A DNA stretch of 64,000 nucleotides from Lachnospiraceae bacterium MC2017 (GCA_000701625.1 JNJK01000001.1:264737-328736), one strand, 5' to 3'; positions 44,173 to 52,223 are shown, counted from the first letter of the stretch. Notes: generated by a model from the letters alone, not told the origin. Made by a program: numbers and translations.

Positions 44173-44576
44173 TTATCCTGATATATATCCTTTGATCCGT
44201 CCGGTGCCTCTACGCATATGCTGTACATCTGCGCCATGATACAGTCTTCCGGAAAGTACATACTATGAACCGTATAGGGTGTTACTTCAAAGAAATCCCC
44301 CTGCAAAAATGTTATCTTCTTTTCATTTTCGCATCCAACCGGTGCATCACCACTTTTTTCATTATCCGGAGCTTCCTCAAGCATGTAATACCCCACTTCT
44401 ACAGAACCTCTTACTACGAAAAAAGCCTCGGTTGAAACCTTGTGGTAATGTCCACCTCGCATCACGCCTTTTCTTGATTCCAACACGTTAAACTGCTTAA
44501 ATCCATCGTGCACGAGCTGTGTGAGCTCGCCTCTATCATCCTTAAAATTAAAATCTGTGTTTCGTACTTTGATCAT
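44169..44576 (-). CDS. Cupin-fold sugar-nucleotide isomerase/epimerase-like protein
   Basis: The 135-residue single-domain cupin has VMRGGHYHKVSTEAFFVVRGSVEVGYY, with HxH and Glu metal-ligand candidates, and PYTVHSMYFPED as the second cupin motif. It resembles both FdtA-type 3,4-ketoisomerases and the C-terminal cupin of CapF, which epimerises at C3. It is the first gene of the operon with the SDR and FAD proteins. A promoter and the ribosome site GGGAG lie upstream. Confidence 0.75.
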   Translation of the reverse strand: MIKVRNTDFNFKDDRGELTQLVHDGFKQFNVLESRKGVMRGGHYHKVSTEAFFVVRGSVEVGYYMLEEAPDNEKSGDAPVGCENEKKITFLQGDFFEVTPYTVHSMYFPEDCIMAQMYSICVEAPDGSKDIYQDK

Positions 44577-44630
44577 TTTTTACCACTACTCCCACGATTC
44601 ATACTAATTCGCTTTCTAACCCAAGGTAAT

Positions 44631-44660
44631 ATAATACCATCTATCTCAGAATATTTCCAA
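44631..44660 (-). promoter_or_regulatory. Promoter of the cupin-SDR-FAD operon
   Basis: On the minus strand TTGGAA (44655-44660) is 18 bases from TATTAT (44631-44636), with a TGG extension upstream. It has the same -35 core, spacing and extension as the promoter at 29709-29738. Confidence 0.55.
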
Positions 44661-44719
44661 TCATTGCTTATTCGACATATGAACGTGTTACGATAACATA
44701 TTTTGCCTGGTTCTATATT

Positions 44720-44745
44720 TCAATCTATCCCAAATTTGCCGATAT
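44720..44745 (+). promoter_or_regulatory. Sigma-28 (SigD) type promoter of the flagellin gene
   Basis: A perfect GCCGATAT -10 (44738-44745) follows a TCAA -35 (44720-44723; consensus TAAA) with 14-base spacing. This is the class-III flagellar promoter type. The leader of about 75 bases contains an inverted repeat (about 44776-44799) just before the ribosome site. Confidence 0.75.
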
Positions 44746-44825
44746 ATAGAGATATAGTTAAAAATCCTATCAGTCAAAATTTGTCGTATGACAATTTTTA
44801 CTTGATCTTTAAAGGAGTGGTATTA

Positions 44826-46901
44826 ATGAGTCCTAATATCCTTGCCCACAATCTGATGGCAATGAATGCCGGCAGACAGCTTAAACTTAACGAAAAAGAC
44901 AAAGCGGCTGTCATGGAGCGTCTTTCTTCCGGTTACAGGATAAACCGTGCCGCGGACGATGCTTCGGGTCTTGCCATGTCTGAAAAGATGCGTCGCCAGA
45001 TACGAGGGCTTACTCAGGGTGCTTATAATATACAGGAGGGTATCAGCTACTGCAAAGTTGCCGACGGCGCACTAAACGAGATTTCTGACATAATGAACCG
45101 CATGGAAGAACTGGCAGTTAAGGCGGCTAACGGCACAAATTCCGCCAACGACCGCCAGGCGATCGATGATGAGATGCAGCAGTTAAAAGCTGAAACCGAA
45201 AGAATACTCGGTACGACAAAATATAACGAGATTTATATCTGGAGGGGCGGAGAACCGAAATTTGATACTGTAAGAACAGGAAGTACCAGTGTTTCCGCTG
45301 TAAATTATCGAAATACTTCTTTAATAACACTTCCGCTTACAAATAACAATGCTGCAGCTTATCCCAAAGGTGGAAATGCTCAATCGGTTTCCGGTACAAT
45401 TAAAGTCGAGGCAAATGAAACCGATGGTATACGTTTTTACTGGACAGGCTACAACGGAAAAACCTATTATAGCAACTGGAAAGCATGGCCGCCTGATGAA
45501 GAAGCAAGCATCAACGATCCGGATGACCCAAATAAAATGATCAAAACTACACATCCGGGCGCAATGAGTGTAAAAGTTTCAGACCTTATGGATTATACTG
45601 CATACCCCGAAACAAAGGGAATTGATGCCCTTCTTTCATACACAACAAATAAATATTCCACGCAGGCTGACCTTATTACATCATTAAACAACACTTACTT
45701 CAGAACAACGGAAAGTACAACTAATTATGCGAAAACATATAAACTTGATGGGAGCGACTATTCAAGTACCGTATCCGCAAGCTGTTCTATTAACTACCCT
45801 GCAATAGTTAAGTCGGAACGCGATCTGGATAACACCGCTGATACTTCGTTTGCAAAAGCCAAGCCTTCAAACGGGACTAATATTAGCAAACCTTCTGTAT
45901 CGGGTTCAAATTATAGTGGTACATGGAAGTTTTATTATGATTTTGAAAATATAGGAACGGTCACTGCATCACTTTCAAATATCACTTACACGCTCAGCAG
46001 CACTTCCAACGAGGACAAAACATTATGGTGGCACTGGTGGCCAAGTGATGAAAACCCTTATATGAAAATGGGCCAAAGTAAGAACCCGCCCCCAAATCAG
46101 CGTACAGATGTTTCAGGCGTAATATATGCTCTTACAAATACTACCGATGGGTTACTACAAGCAGATCGCGACAATGATAAAGCAGACCCAGGCACCATTA
46201 CGCTCTCATTTACTCTTACAGCAAATACGCCTTTTACCATAGAAAGTGATTCAACCCAATACACAGCTGTTGGTTCGTTGACGCTCAGCATGAGCCTTAA
46301 TGAAAGTGAATCGCTAACAACCGTAATGAATCGCTTGCTTACCATGAATGGTTCAGATTTATATGCATCGTCTTCTAGCGGCAGCAACAGCGATACCGGA
46401 GGAGTAGGTTCAAAAGGAGCCTCTTCCGTAATAAACCCTGCTAATAAATATATTTCCATACCGACTTACACTCAGGTCGAACTCCATGATCCTACTCCTG
46501 AGAAGACCATCCCGATCCACACAGCACCGGAAAGCACAGAAGATGTAAGAATACTCATCACCTATCCGATCTTGAATAACAAGCTCCTTGGCCTCACGGA
46601 TACAAATGTCCTTACCGCAGAGGATGCTCTTCAGGCACTTGAGGATATTCAGTACGCTGCAGAAATGGTCAGCGATAACCGTGTTCTATTTGGCGCTTAT
46701 CAGAACCGTTTGGAGCATGCTTATAATGGCACAATGAATACCGTTGAAAACACCACAGCTTCCGAATCACGTATCAGAGACGCGGACATGGCTGAGCTCA
46801 TGTACTGGTATTCTCTTAATCAGATTCTGGTCAACGCAGGCGAAAGCATGCTGGCACAGGCTACTAAAAATCCTGAAACAGTGCTAAAACTGATCCAGTA
46901 A
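44826..46901 (+). CDS. hag: Flagellin with large variable insert
   Basis: The 691-residue protein has conserved D0/D1 ends around a long central region. The N-terminal MERLSSGYRINRAADDASGLAMSEKM, then QIRGLTQGAYNIQEG, is classic flagellin. The C-terminal DADMAELMYWYSLNQIL, then AGESMLAQATKNPETVL, matches the terminal helix. The central 430 or so residues (about 140-570) are Ser/Thr/Asn-rich and include two Trp-rich stretches (SNWKAWPPDEEAS and LWWHWWPSDENPYM), unusual for flagellins. The ATG at 44826 with AAAGGAG is preferred over an earlier ATG at 44703, which lies before the promoter. It is secreted through the flagellar export route and has no signal peptide. Ser/Thr richness next to a glycan locus would suit glycosylation, but this is not shown. 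Confidence 0.92.
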   Translation: MSPNILAHNLMAMNAGRQLKLNEKDKAAVMERLSSGYRINRAADDASGLAMSEKMRRQIRGLTQGAYNIQEGISYCKVADGALNEISDIMNRMEELAVKAANGTNSANDRQAIDDEMQQLKAETERILGTTKYNEIYIWRGGEPKFDTVRTGSTSVSAVNYRNTSLITLPLTNNNAAAYPKGGNAQSVSGTIKVEANETDGIRFYWTGYNGKTYYSNWKAWPPDEEASINDPDDPNKMIKTTHPGAMSVKVSDLMDYTAYPETKGIDALLSYTTNKYSTQADLITSLNNTYFRTTESTTNYAKTYKLDGSDYSSTVSASCSINYPAIVKSERDLDNTADTSFAKAKPSNGTNISKPSVSGSNYSGTWKFYYDFENIGTVTASLSNITYTLSSTSNEDKTLWWHWWPSDENPYMKMGQSKNPPPNQRTDVSGVIYALTNTTDGLLQADRDNDKADPGTITLSFTLTANTPFTIESDSTQYTAVGSLTLSMSLNESESLTTVMNRLLTMNGSDLYASSSSGSNSDTGGVGSKGASSVINPANKYISIPTYTQVELHDPTPEKTIPIHTAPESTEDVRILITYPILNNKLLGLTDTNVLTAEDALQALEDIQYAAEMVSDNRVLFGAYQNRLEHAYNGTMNTVENTTASESRIRDADMAELMYWYSLNQILVNAGESMLAQATKNPETVLKLIQ

Positions 46902-46907
46902 TAAGCA

Positions 46908-46958
46908 TAAATACAAATAAAAGAATCCGACTTTGTCGGATTCTTTTATTTGTATTTA
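46908..46958. terminator. Bidirectional terminator with perfect 24-base stem
   Basis: Positions 46908-46931 and 46935-46958 are perfect complements around a TTT loop. It ends both the flagellin gene and the opposing flagellin-like gene, whose stop codon is the last three bases of the stem. Confidence 0.9.
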
Positions 46959-47819
46959 TTGCAATAATTTCATCATTCCGTTTGCCGCAGAATTTGCCTG
47001 AGCTACCACCGACTTATCAGCATGCTTTATTATTGCTCCCTTTGAGTTATTTAGCATCTCAGATGCACTTTCAGGATCATTAATGTTCTTTCGGTCAGTT
47101 CTTTCTGTTTCTGCCCCATGCAACGACCTCAGCACCTTTTCCAGTCTCTCATGCTCTTTTGCAAAAGAGCCCTGAAAAACATTTATCTGCTGCTTTGCTT
47201 CCCGAACCAGATCCACTGCCCGCCCCGATGACTTTTCAGTCGAGAGATCGATCTCACCTATTCCCAGATTTCCTGATGACGCATCACAAAAAACTCCACA
47301 GAAAAGCTTTCGCATCTCATCTATAGTCTGTCTCGCATCCGGTCCCAATCTCTTATCCGCTCCGATTCCTGCTTTTCTCGATGCATCATCCACATCACTT
47401 TCTCCTGCATTTAATGGAGACAGCTCATTAAACCGCGTCGATTCCGAGATATTATCGATTTCTTTTATTAGCTTCGACGACTTATCGGCAACTTCTCTTC
47501 TCTCTGCATCACTTAGATTATCGAAAGCAGCTTTTCTCGCAAGTTCTTCCATCTTTTGAAGCGCATCGTTTTCTTCAACCAGTCTCTTCTCCGCGATCTG
47601 AAGTATACTGATCTCATCCTGCGCTTCGGCCGAGATCTGTGCTGCTACATTACGCTGATGCATCATTCTGTCTGATATATATAATTCCGCTGCCGTGTCA
47701 TCCGACTGACCTATTCCGTTATCAGTCGTATAACCTCCGGCTGTCTGTCTCTGACCATCAGACAACAAGCCATACATTCGCTTTATATGCTTTGAAACCA
47801 CAATATTTTGTACATTCAT
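46956..47819 (-). CDS. Degenerate flagellin-like protein
   Basis: The 287-residue protein keeps the D1 pattern of flagellins in its middle (EISILQIAEKRLVEEND, ALQKMEELARKAAFDNLSD, LIKEIDNISESTRFNEL) and a terminal helix SVVAQANSAANGMMKLLQ. The hallmark SSGxRINxAxDD segment is replaced by LLSDGQRQTAGGYTTDNGIGQ, and the C-terminal part is diverged. The start at 47819 has GGGGA five bases upstream. A sigma-28 promoter precedes it, so it is probably expressed with the flagellum. It could be a minor flagellin, a hook-filament junction protein, or a decaying copy. Confidence 0.75.
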   Translation of the reverse strand: MNVQNIVVSKHIKRMYGLLSDGQRQTAGGYTTDNGIGQSDDTAAELYISDRMMHQRNVAAQISAEAQDEISILQIAEKRLVEENDALQKMEELARKAAFDNLSDAERREVADKSSKLIKEIDNISESTRFNELSPLNAGESDVDDASRKAGIGADKRLGPDARQTIDEMRKLFCGVFCDASSGNLGIGEIDLSTEKSSGRAVDLVREAKQQINVFQGSFAKEHERLEKVLRSLHGAETERTDRKNINDPESASEMLNNSKGAIIKHADKSVVAQANSAANGMMKLLQ

Positions 47820-47851
47820 AGATTCCCCATACTCCCATTTGTACAAAAGTA

Positions 47852-47917
47852 TCAGGCAACTGCTAAGAACCCTTTATTCTGCACAGTTACGATATCCATA
47901 CCTTCGATTTCTAACAT
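47852..47917 (-). CDS. Possible 21-residue leader peptide ORF
   Basis: An ATG at 47917 is preceded by GGGGA and opens a 21-codon frame (MLEIEGMDIVTVQNKGFLAVA) that stops 33 bases before the flagellin-like start. It lies wholly in the leader downstream of the sigma-28 promoter. It may be translated, or may be chance; I do not recognise the peptide. Confidence 0.3.
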   Translation of the reverse strand: MLEIEGMDIVTVQNKGFLAVA

Positions 47918-47940
47918 TATCGCTTTTCCCCACGTAAGAT

Positions 47941-47966
47941 TTATCGGCAGTAAATCAAGAATTAAT
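47941..47966 (-). promoter_or_regulatory. Sigma-28 type promoter of the flagellin-like gene
   Basis: On the minus strand a perfect GCCGATAA -10 (47941-47948) follows TTAA (47963-47966) with 14 bases between, the same spacing as at the flagellin gene. It predicts a leader of about 115 bases. Confidence 0.7.
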
Positions 47967-48004
47967 AGACAAAAAATTGTACTTTTGTAGTTCTTTGTAT
48001 ACAA

Positions 48005-48035
48005 AAAGACCGAGGTTTTACACCCCGGCCTTCTT
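48005..48035 (-). terminator. Intrinsic terminator of pnp
   Basis: A 9-base GC-rich stem with G-U pairs (AGGCCGGGG with CCTCGGTCT) has a 7-base loop, then TTTTT on the minus strand, 17 bases after the pnp stop. Confidence 0.8.
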
Positions 48036-48051
48036 TAATTCTATTTTAAAA

Positions 48052-50139
48052 TCACTTTGCGTCTTTGATAGAGAAGCTCATACGTCCCATGCGATCTTTA
48101 CCCATGCAGCGAACTTTTACGTGATCACCGAGTGTCAGTACATCCTCGACATGAGCGATCCTGTGATCAGCGATCTTGCTGATGTGGACCATTCCTTCCT
48201 TACCGGGAGCGAACTCGATAAATGCGCCAAATTCCTTAATAGAAATAACTTCGCCCTCGTAGATCTGACCTTCTTCAAAATCACTAACGATAGTGTTGAT
48301 GTAAAGAAGTGCCTTATCCATTCCGTTCTGATCCTCACCACATACAGATACGGATCCGTCATCATCAATATCAACCTGAACACCGCATCTCTTGATGATC
48401 TCGTTGATAGTCTTTCCTCTCTGACCGACAACTTCACCGATCTTCTCAGGATCGATCTTTGTAAGAACGATCTTCGGAGCATACTGTCCAACAGACTTTC
48501 TGGGCTCAGCTATAGCCTTGCACATAACCTCATCCATGATGTAGTTACGAGCTTCATGACACTGACGAATAGCCTGCTCAACGATAGGACGAGTAAGACC
48601 ATGGATCTTGATATCCATCTGGATAGCTGTAATACCCTCATGTGTACCTGCTACCTTAAAGTCCATGTCTCCAAAGAAGTCCTCAAGTCCCTGAATATCT
48701 GTGAGAACGATGTAATCATCATCAGTCTCGCCCGTTACCAGACCACAGGAGATACCTGCCACCATTTCCTTGATCGGCACACCTGCTGCCATAAGAGCCA
48801 TACAGGATGCGCAGATAGATGCCTGTGATGTAGAACCGTTTGACTCAAAAGTCTCGGATACTGCACGCATTGCATACGGGAACTCCTCAGGGCTCGGAAG
48901 CACCGGAAGCATTGCCTTTTCTGCAAGGGAACCGTGACCGATCTCACGACGTCCAGGTCCACGACTAACCTTTGTCTCACCTACTGAGTAGGACGGGAAA
49001 TTGTACTGGTGAATATATCTCTTTTCTGTGATGTTAGGATCAAGACCATCAACCTTCTGCTTCTCGGACAGAGGAGCAAGCGTCACGATATCACAGATCT
49101 GTGTCTGTCCACGTGTGAACATAGCAGAACCATGCACACGAGGGATGATATCGATCTCAGCTGCAAGAGGACGGATCTCCTTGATCTCACGTCCATCAGG
49201 TCTCTTGTGATCCTTAAGGATCATCTTACGTACAGTCTTCTTCTGATACTGGTAAACAGCCTGAGGAACGAGAGGAGCCCACTCTTCATTATCGGCAAGA
49301 GCTTCCTGGATCTTCTCCTGTGCTGCTGCTACTGCATCTTCACGAGCCTGCTTATCATCGTTAAATGTTGCCTGCTCCATTTCTTCCGGAGGAACGATCT
49401 CCTTCATCTTTTCAAACATTGCTTCCGGAATAGCCTGGCTGATGTACTCGCTCTTTTCCTTACCAACTTCTGCAGCAATCTTCTTAAAGAACTCGATGAT
49501 CTCCAGATTGATCTCGTGACACTTGTAGATAGCCTCGATCATCTTATCATCGGGAATCTCATTTGCACCGGCTTCGATCATGATAACCTTCTGACCTACG
49601 GAAGCAACAGTAAGTCTCAGATCACCCTCATCCCAATCCTTCTGAGAAGGATTTACGATAAACTCTCCGTCCTTCATGCCGAGCTGTGTCATTGCACAGG
49701 GTCCATCAAACGGGATATCTGAAATAGTAGTTGCCAGTGCGCAGCCAAGCATGGCTGTAATCTCGGGTCTGCACTCAGGATCAACGCTCATTACCATTGC
49801 ATCCAGAGTGACATCATTTCTGTAATCCTTCGGGAAAAGCGGACGCATAGGACGGTCAATAACACGGCTGGTGAGTACTGCATTCTCAGAAGCCTTGCCT
49901 TCTCTCTTATTGAATCCGCCAGGCATCCTGCCTACTGCATAAAATTTCTCTTCGTACTCAACAGAGAGTGGGAAAAAGTCGATTCCATCTCTGGGAGCCT
50001 TGCTTGCGGTAGCTGTACAAAGAACTGTGGTATCACCATAGTGCATAAGTGCGGCACCGTTCGCCTGCTTTGCAACTCTTCCTATATCAATCGAAAGAGT
50101 CTTTCCTCCGAGTTCCATTGAATAAGTCTTATATGCCAT
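48052..50139 (-). CDS. pnp: Polynucleotide phosphorylase
   Basis: PNPase is a 3'-5' phosphorolytic exoribonuclease and part of the RNA degradation machinery. The 695-residue chain has two RNase PH domains, a KH domain (about residues 549-605; GEVVGQRGKTINEI) and an S1 domain (about 614-690; GAFIEFAPGKEGMVHIS). KHRPDGRE-type residues appear as DHKRPDGREIKEIR. The active-site segment FKVAGTHEGITAIQMDIK is intact. The ATG at 50139 with AAGGAGAA is chosen over an upstream GTG. It follows rpsO with an intervening terminator, the usual rpsO-pnp order. Confidence 0.97.
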   Translation of the reverse strand: MAYKTYSMELGGKTLSIDIGRVAKQANGAALMHYGDTTVLCTATASKAPRDGIDFFPLSVEYEEKFYAVGRMPGGFNKREGKASENAVLTSRVIDRPMRPLFPKDYRNDVTLDAMVMSVDPECRPEITAMLGCALATTISDIPFDGPCAMTQLGMKDGEFIVNPSQKDWDEGDLRLTVASVGQKVIMIEAGANEIPDDKMIEAIYKCHEINLEIIEFFKKIAAEVGKEKSEYISQAIPEAMFEKMKEIVPPEEMEQATFNDDKQAREDAVAAAQEKIQEALADNEEWAPLVPQAVYQYQKKTVRKMILKDHKRPDGREIKEIRPLAAEIDIIPRVHGSAMFTRGQTQICDIVTLAPLSEKQKVDGLDPNITEKRYIHQYNFPSYSVGETKVSRGPGRREIGHGSLAEKAMLPVLPSPEEFPYAMRAVSETFESNGSTSQASICASCMALMAAGVPIKEMVAGISCGLVTGETDDDYIVLTDIQGLEDFFGDMDFKVAGTHEGITAIQMDIKIHGLTRPIVEQAIRQCHEARNYIMDEVMCKAIAEPRKSVGQYAPKIVLTKIDPEKIGEVVGQRGKTINEIIKRCGVQVDIDDDGSVSVCGEDQNGMDKALLYINTIVSDFEEGQIYEGEVISIKEFGAFIEFAPGKEGMVHISKIADHRIAHVEDVLTLGDHVKVRCMGKDRMGRMSFSIKDAK

Positions 50140-50189
50140 CTGTTCTCCTTCTGTCACGGAATGTGACTAAAAATGTGATATCGAAAAAA

Positions 50190-50213
50190 AGACGGGAATC
50201 GAAATTCCCGCCT
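50190..50213 (-). terminator. Terminator/attenuator between rpsO and pnp
   Basis: A perfect 10-base stem (one G-U on the minus strand) with a TTCG tetraloop is followed by seven T residues. It ends rpsO transcripts and may let a fraction continue into pnp. Confidence 0.85.
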
Positions 50214-50225
50214 TTCCGTCCAAAA

Positions 50226-50492
50226 TTACTTACGAAGACCAAGCTTCTCGATCAGCTCTCTGTAACGGTTGATGTCCTTCTTCTTAAGGTATGCAAGAAG
50301 ACCTCTTCTCTTACCAACCATCTTCAGAAGACCTCTTCTGGAGTGATGATCGTGAGTATTCTGCTTAAGGTGCTCAGTCAGCTCACGGATTCTCTCTGTG
50401 AGGATAGCAACCTGAACCTCCGGTGAACCTGTATCACCCTCAGTCTTACCATACTTCTTTACGATCTCTGCTTTAAGTTCTTTTGTGATCAT
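50226..50492 (-). CDS. rpsO: 30S ribosomal protein S15
   Basis: The 88-residue protein fits S15 along its whole length ([16 protein letters not shown], then [16 protein letters not shown], then LVGKRR-type [17 protein letters not shown], and LIEKLGLRK at the end). S15 binds 16S rRNA helix 20-22 and nucleates the platform. It is transcribed from its own promoter about 110 bases upstream. AAAGGAGA precedes the ATG. Autoregulation through a structured leader is common for S15, and a leader of about 100 bases is present here. Confidence 0.98.
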   Translation of the reverse strand: MITKELKAEIVKKYGKTEGDTGSPEVQVAILTERIRELTEHLKQNTHDHHSRRGLLKMVGKRRGLLAYLKKKDINRYRELIEKLGLRK

Positions 50493-50595
50493 TGTGTAAA
50501 TCTCCTTTTAACTGATAATTTGAATTTCAACCAGCTACCAAGCACCGGTCAAGGATACCAGATACTGAGTAACGGTAACGCTGTATACACAGCAC
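50493..50595 (-). promoter_or_regulatory. rpsO leader, candidate S15-responsive region
   Basis: About 103 untranslated bases separate the predicted start site from rpsO. It begins with a small hairpin (GCTGT/ACAGC around GTAT, about 50574-50587) and continues with repeats of CTGGTA. I infer possible S15 autoregulation from family knowledge; no known consensus was matched in full. Confidence 0.35.
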
Positions 50596-50601
50596 TGAGA
50601 C

Positions 50602-50630
50602 AATATATCATACAGATGCCTGAACGTCAA
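50602..50630 (-). promoter_or_regulatory. Sigma-A promoter of rpsO
   Basis: On the minus strand TTGACG (50625-50630) and TATATT (50602-50607) are separated by 17 bases, a near-consensus promoter. Confidence 0.8.
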
Positions 50631-50657
50631 GGTATTTAATCATTACTGTTCGCTCGC

Positions 50658-50802
50658 GTTACTGTTCACTCGCTTACAGCTCGCTCACGTAACGGATTTT
50701 GCCAATTAAATCGCCTTCGGCGATGGGCAAAATCCAATGGCTTTTCAACGTTTTTGGTCGTAAACTCCGCAGTAAATGCTCCGTTTACGTCTGAACTGTA
50801 AC
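50658..50802. repeat. 145-bp dispersed repeat element, copy B
   Basis: It has the same length and 12-base ends as copy A at 5557-5701, with five substitutions in 145 bases. An extra partial left end (TTACTGTTCGCTCG, 50643-50656) sits just before it. It lies between the rpsO promoter and the NlpC/P60 gene. Confidence 0.8.
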
Positions 50803-50826
50803 CAGCTCGCTTCAGTAACGACTTCG

Positions 50827-50863
50827 CGCATTTATGAGAATTCGCCTACGGCGAAAATGCGCT
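50827..50863. repeat. Nested hairpin next to copy B
   Basis: GCGCATTT pairs with AAATGCGC around an inner TTCGCC/GGCGAA hairpin. The design mimics the nested stem inside the 145-bp element but with different outer arms. Apart from this, the repeat and the rpsO promoter, I see nothing in 50493-50930. Confidence 0.55.
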
Positions 50864-50930
50864 CACCCCCACATCATTTTCTTACGCAGTCAGCGCCGTG
50901 GCGCATCCTGCTACCTGTGAACATCAACAT

Positions 50931-52202
50931 TTAATCCAGTACTCTGCGTACTACTGCAGGTGTTCTGTAATATGCGGAATTTATACGAATACCTGTCTTT
51001 CGTGAATGTGCATTTACTATCTGTCCGTTTCCAATGTAGATACCTACGTGGCTTATGCGGCCATGGGACTTTGCATAGAAGAAAAGGTCACCCGGCTGGG
51101 CCTCGGACGGACTGATCTTTTTACCGACTGTTGACTGGGCTGCACTGGTACGTGGAAGTGATATTCCATATTTCCTATAAATAGACTGTACATATCCTGA
51201 GCAGTCCGCACCCTTTGTAAGGCTTGTTCCGCCCCATACATACGGATTTCCAATAAACTGCTTTGCATAGTTTACGAGATTTACCCTAACGTCGGATACA
51301 CCCTCACCATACTTGAGTTCTGTCAGGTTCATTGCCTTATCGAGCTGCTCTGATATTTTTACATAACCGGAATTTATCCAGCCTTCATCATCATCGACAG
51401 CAATCTTAAGCCATTCGCCATCCTGTTCTTCTATCTCATAGTCTTCATCAATGGGGATCATTGTGAGGACTGCTGATTCCGTACTGGGCTCATCTCTAAC
51501 AAAAAGGGTAGTTGTCTGAACAGTTGCAACGAGCTTCATTGCTTCTTTCGCACGTGCCTTTGCCTCATCTCCCATATATAAAAATTCGGTCTTACACCAT
51601 CCTGTAACCTTACCGGACTCTATACGTGCCCAGTTTCCGGAAACTTCCAGCACCTCACATCCTGCATCCTTTGTCATCTTACCAACAAGGTCAGAATTTT
51701 CATCAGGATTTTCACGGATATTTAAGTGATTGTCTACATGAGCCACACCGATATTTACATATCCAGCTATCTTTCCATCATTGTCCTGATCGTAGTCTGC
51801 TATCGCCTCTGCCTTTTCTCTGATATCATCCTCTGCTGCAGCACCTGCATTAAGCTTTGAAGTCAGATCCTCATCAGTATCGATTGCATGACTGCTCTCA
51901 GTAATCTCTTCACTTCCTTCACCTGATACATCAGAATTATCTGTGACACCTGTATTTTCGGAATCTTCAGTTTTTTCTGAATTATCTGATATTTCTGCAT
52001 CTGCAGCTGTTTCCGGGCTTTCTACGCTTGAGTTCTCATCCATCACACTACCTGCACCTGCTGATACGAGCGTATACTCTGCCGCATATGCCGGAACTGC
52101 TGTCACTGCTCCGGAACAGATCATAGATGCTGCGAGGATTGCCGTCAGGACTGTGTCACGATGTCCCTTTTTCATTTTTTCGTAAAAATTCTTGTTTAAC
52201 AT
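50931..52202 (-). CDS. Secreted SH3b-NlpC/P60 peptidoglycan endopeptidase
   Basis: The protein of about 423 residues has a signal peptide (basic start MLNKNFYEKMKKGHRD, hydrophobic core TAILAASMICSGAVTAV, cleavage after AYA). An acidic Ser/Glu/Asp-rich linker of about 80 residues follows. Two bacterial SH3 domains come next (HLNIRENPDENSDLVG and TTLFVRDEPSTESAVL). The C-terminal NlpC/P60 domain has Cys in GADCSGYVQSIYRKYG, His in HVGIYIGNG and His in AHSRKTG. It would cleave peptide stems in the wall during growth. The ATG at 52202 is chosen for its AGAGAAG site; in-frame starts at 52217 and 52268 are possible. Confidence 0.92.
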   Translation of the reverse strand: MLNKNFYEKMKKGHRDTVLTAILAASMICSGAVTAVPAYAAEYTLVSAGAGSVMDENSSVESPETAADAEISDNSEKTEDSENTGVTDNSDVSGEGSEEITESSHAIDTDEDLTSKLNAGAAAEDDIREKAEAIADYDQDNDGKIAGYVNIGVAHVDNHLNIRENPDENSDLVGKMTKDAGCEVLEVSGNWARIESGKVTGWCKTEFLYMGDEAKARAKEAMKLVATVQTTTLFVRDEPSTESAVLTMIPIDEDYEIEEQDGEWLKIAVDDDEGWINSGYVKISEQLDKAMNLTELKYGEGVSDVRVNLVNYAKQFIGNPYVWGGTSLTKGADCSGYVQSIYRKYGISLPRTSAAQSTVGKKISPSEAQPGDLFFYAKSHGRISHVGIYIGNGQIVNAHSRKTGIRINSAYYRTPAVVRRVLD

Positions 52203-52223
52203 TTTTTCTTCTCTCATGACTAA

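Noticed and set aside
47977..48828. Plus-strand frame of 283 residues over the 3' half of pnp
   Set aside because: It overlaps the pnp KH and S1 domains and terminator in antisense, with no independent support.
49009..49722. Plus-strand frame of 237 residues opposite pnp
   Set aside because: It lies wholly inside the well-supported pnp gene and reads as its reverse complement, rich in Leu, Ser and Cys.
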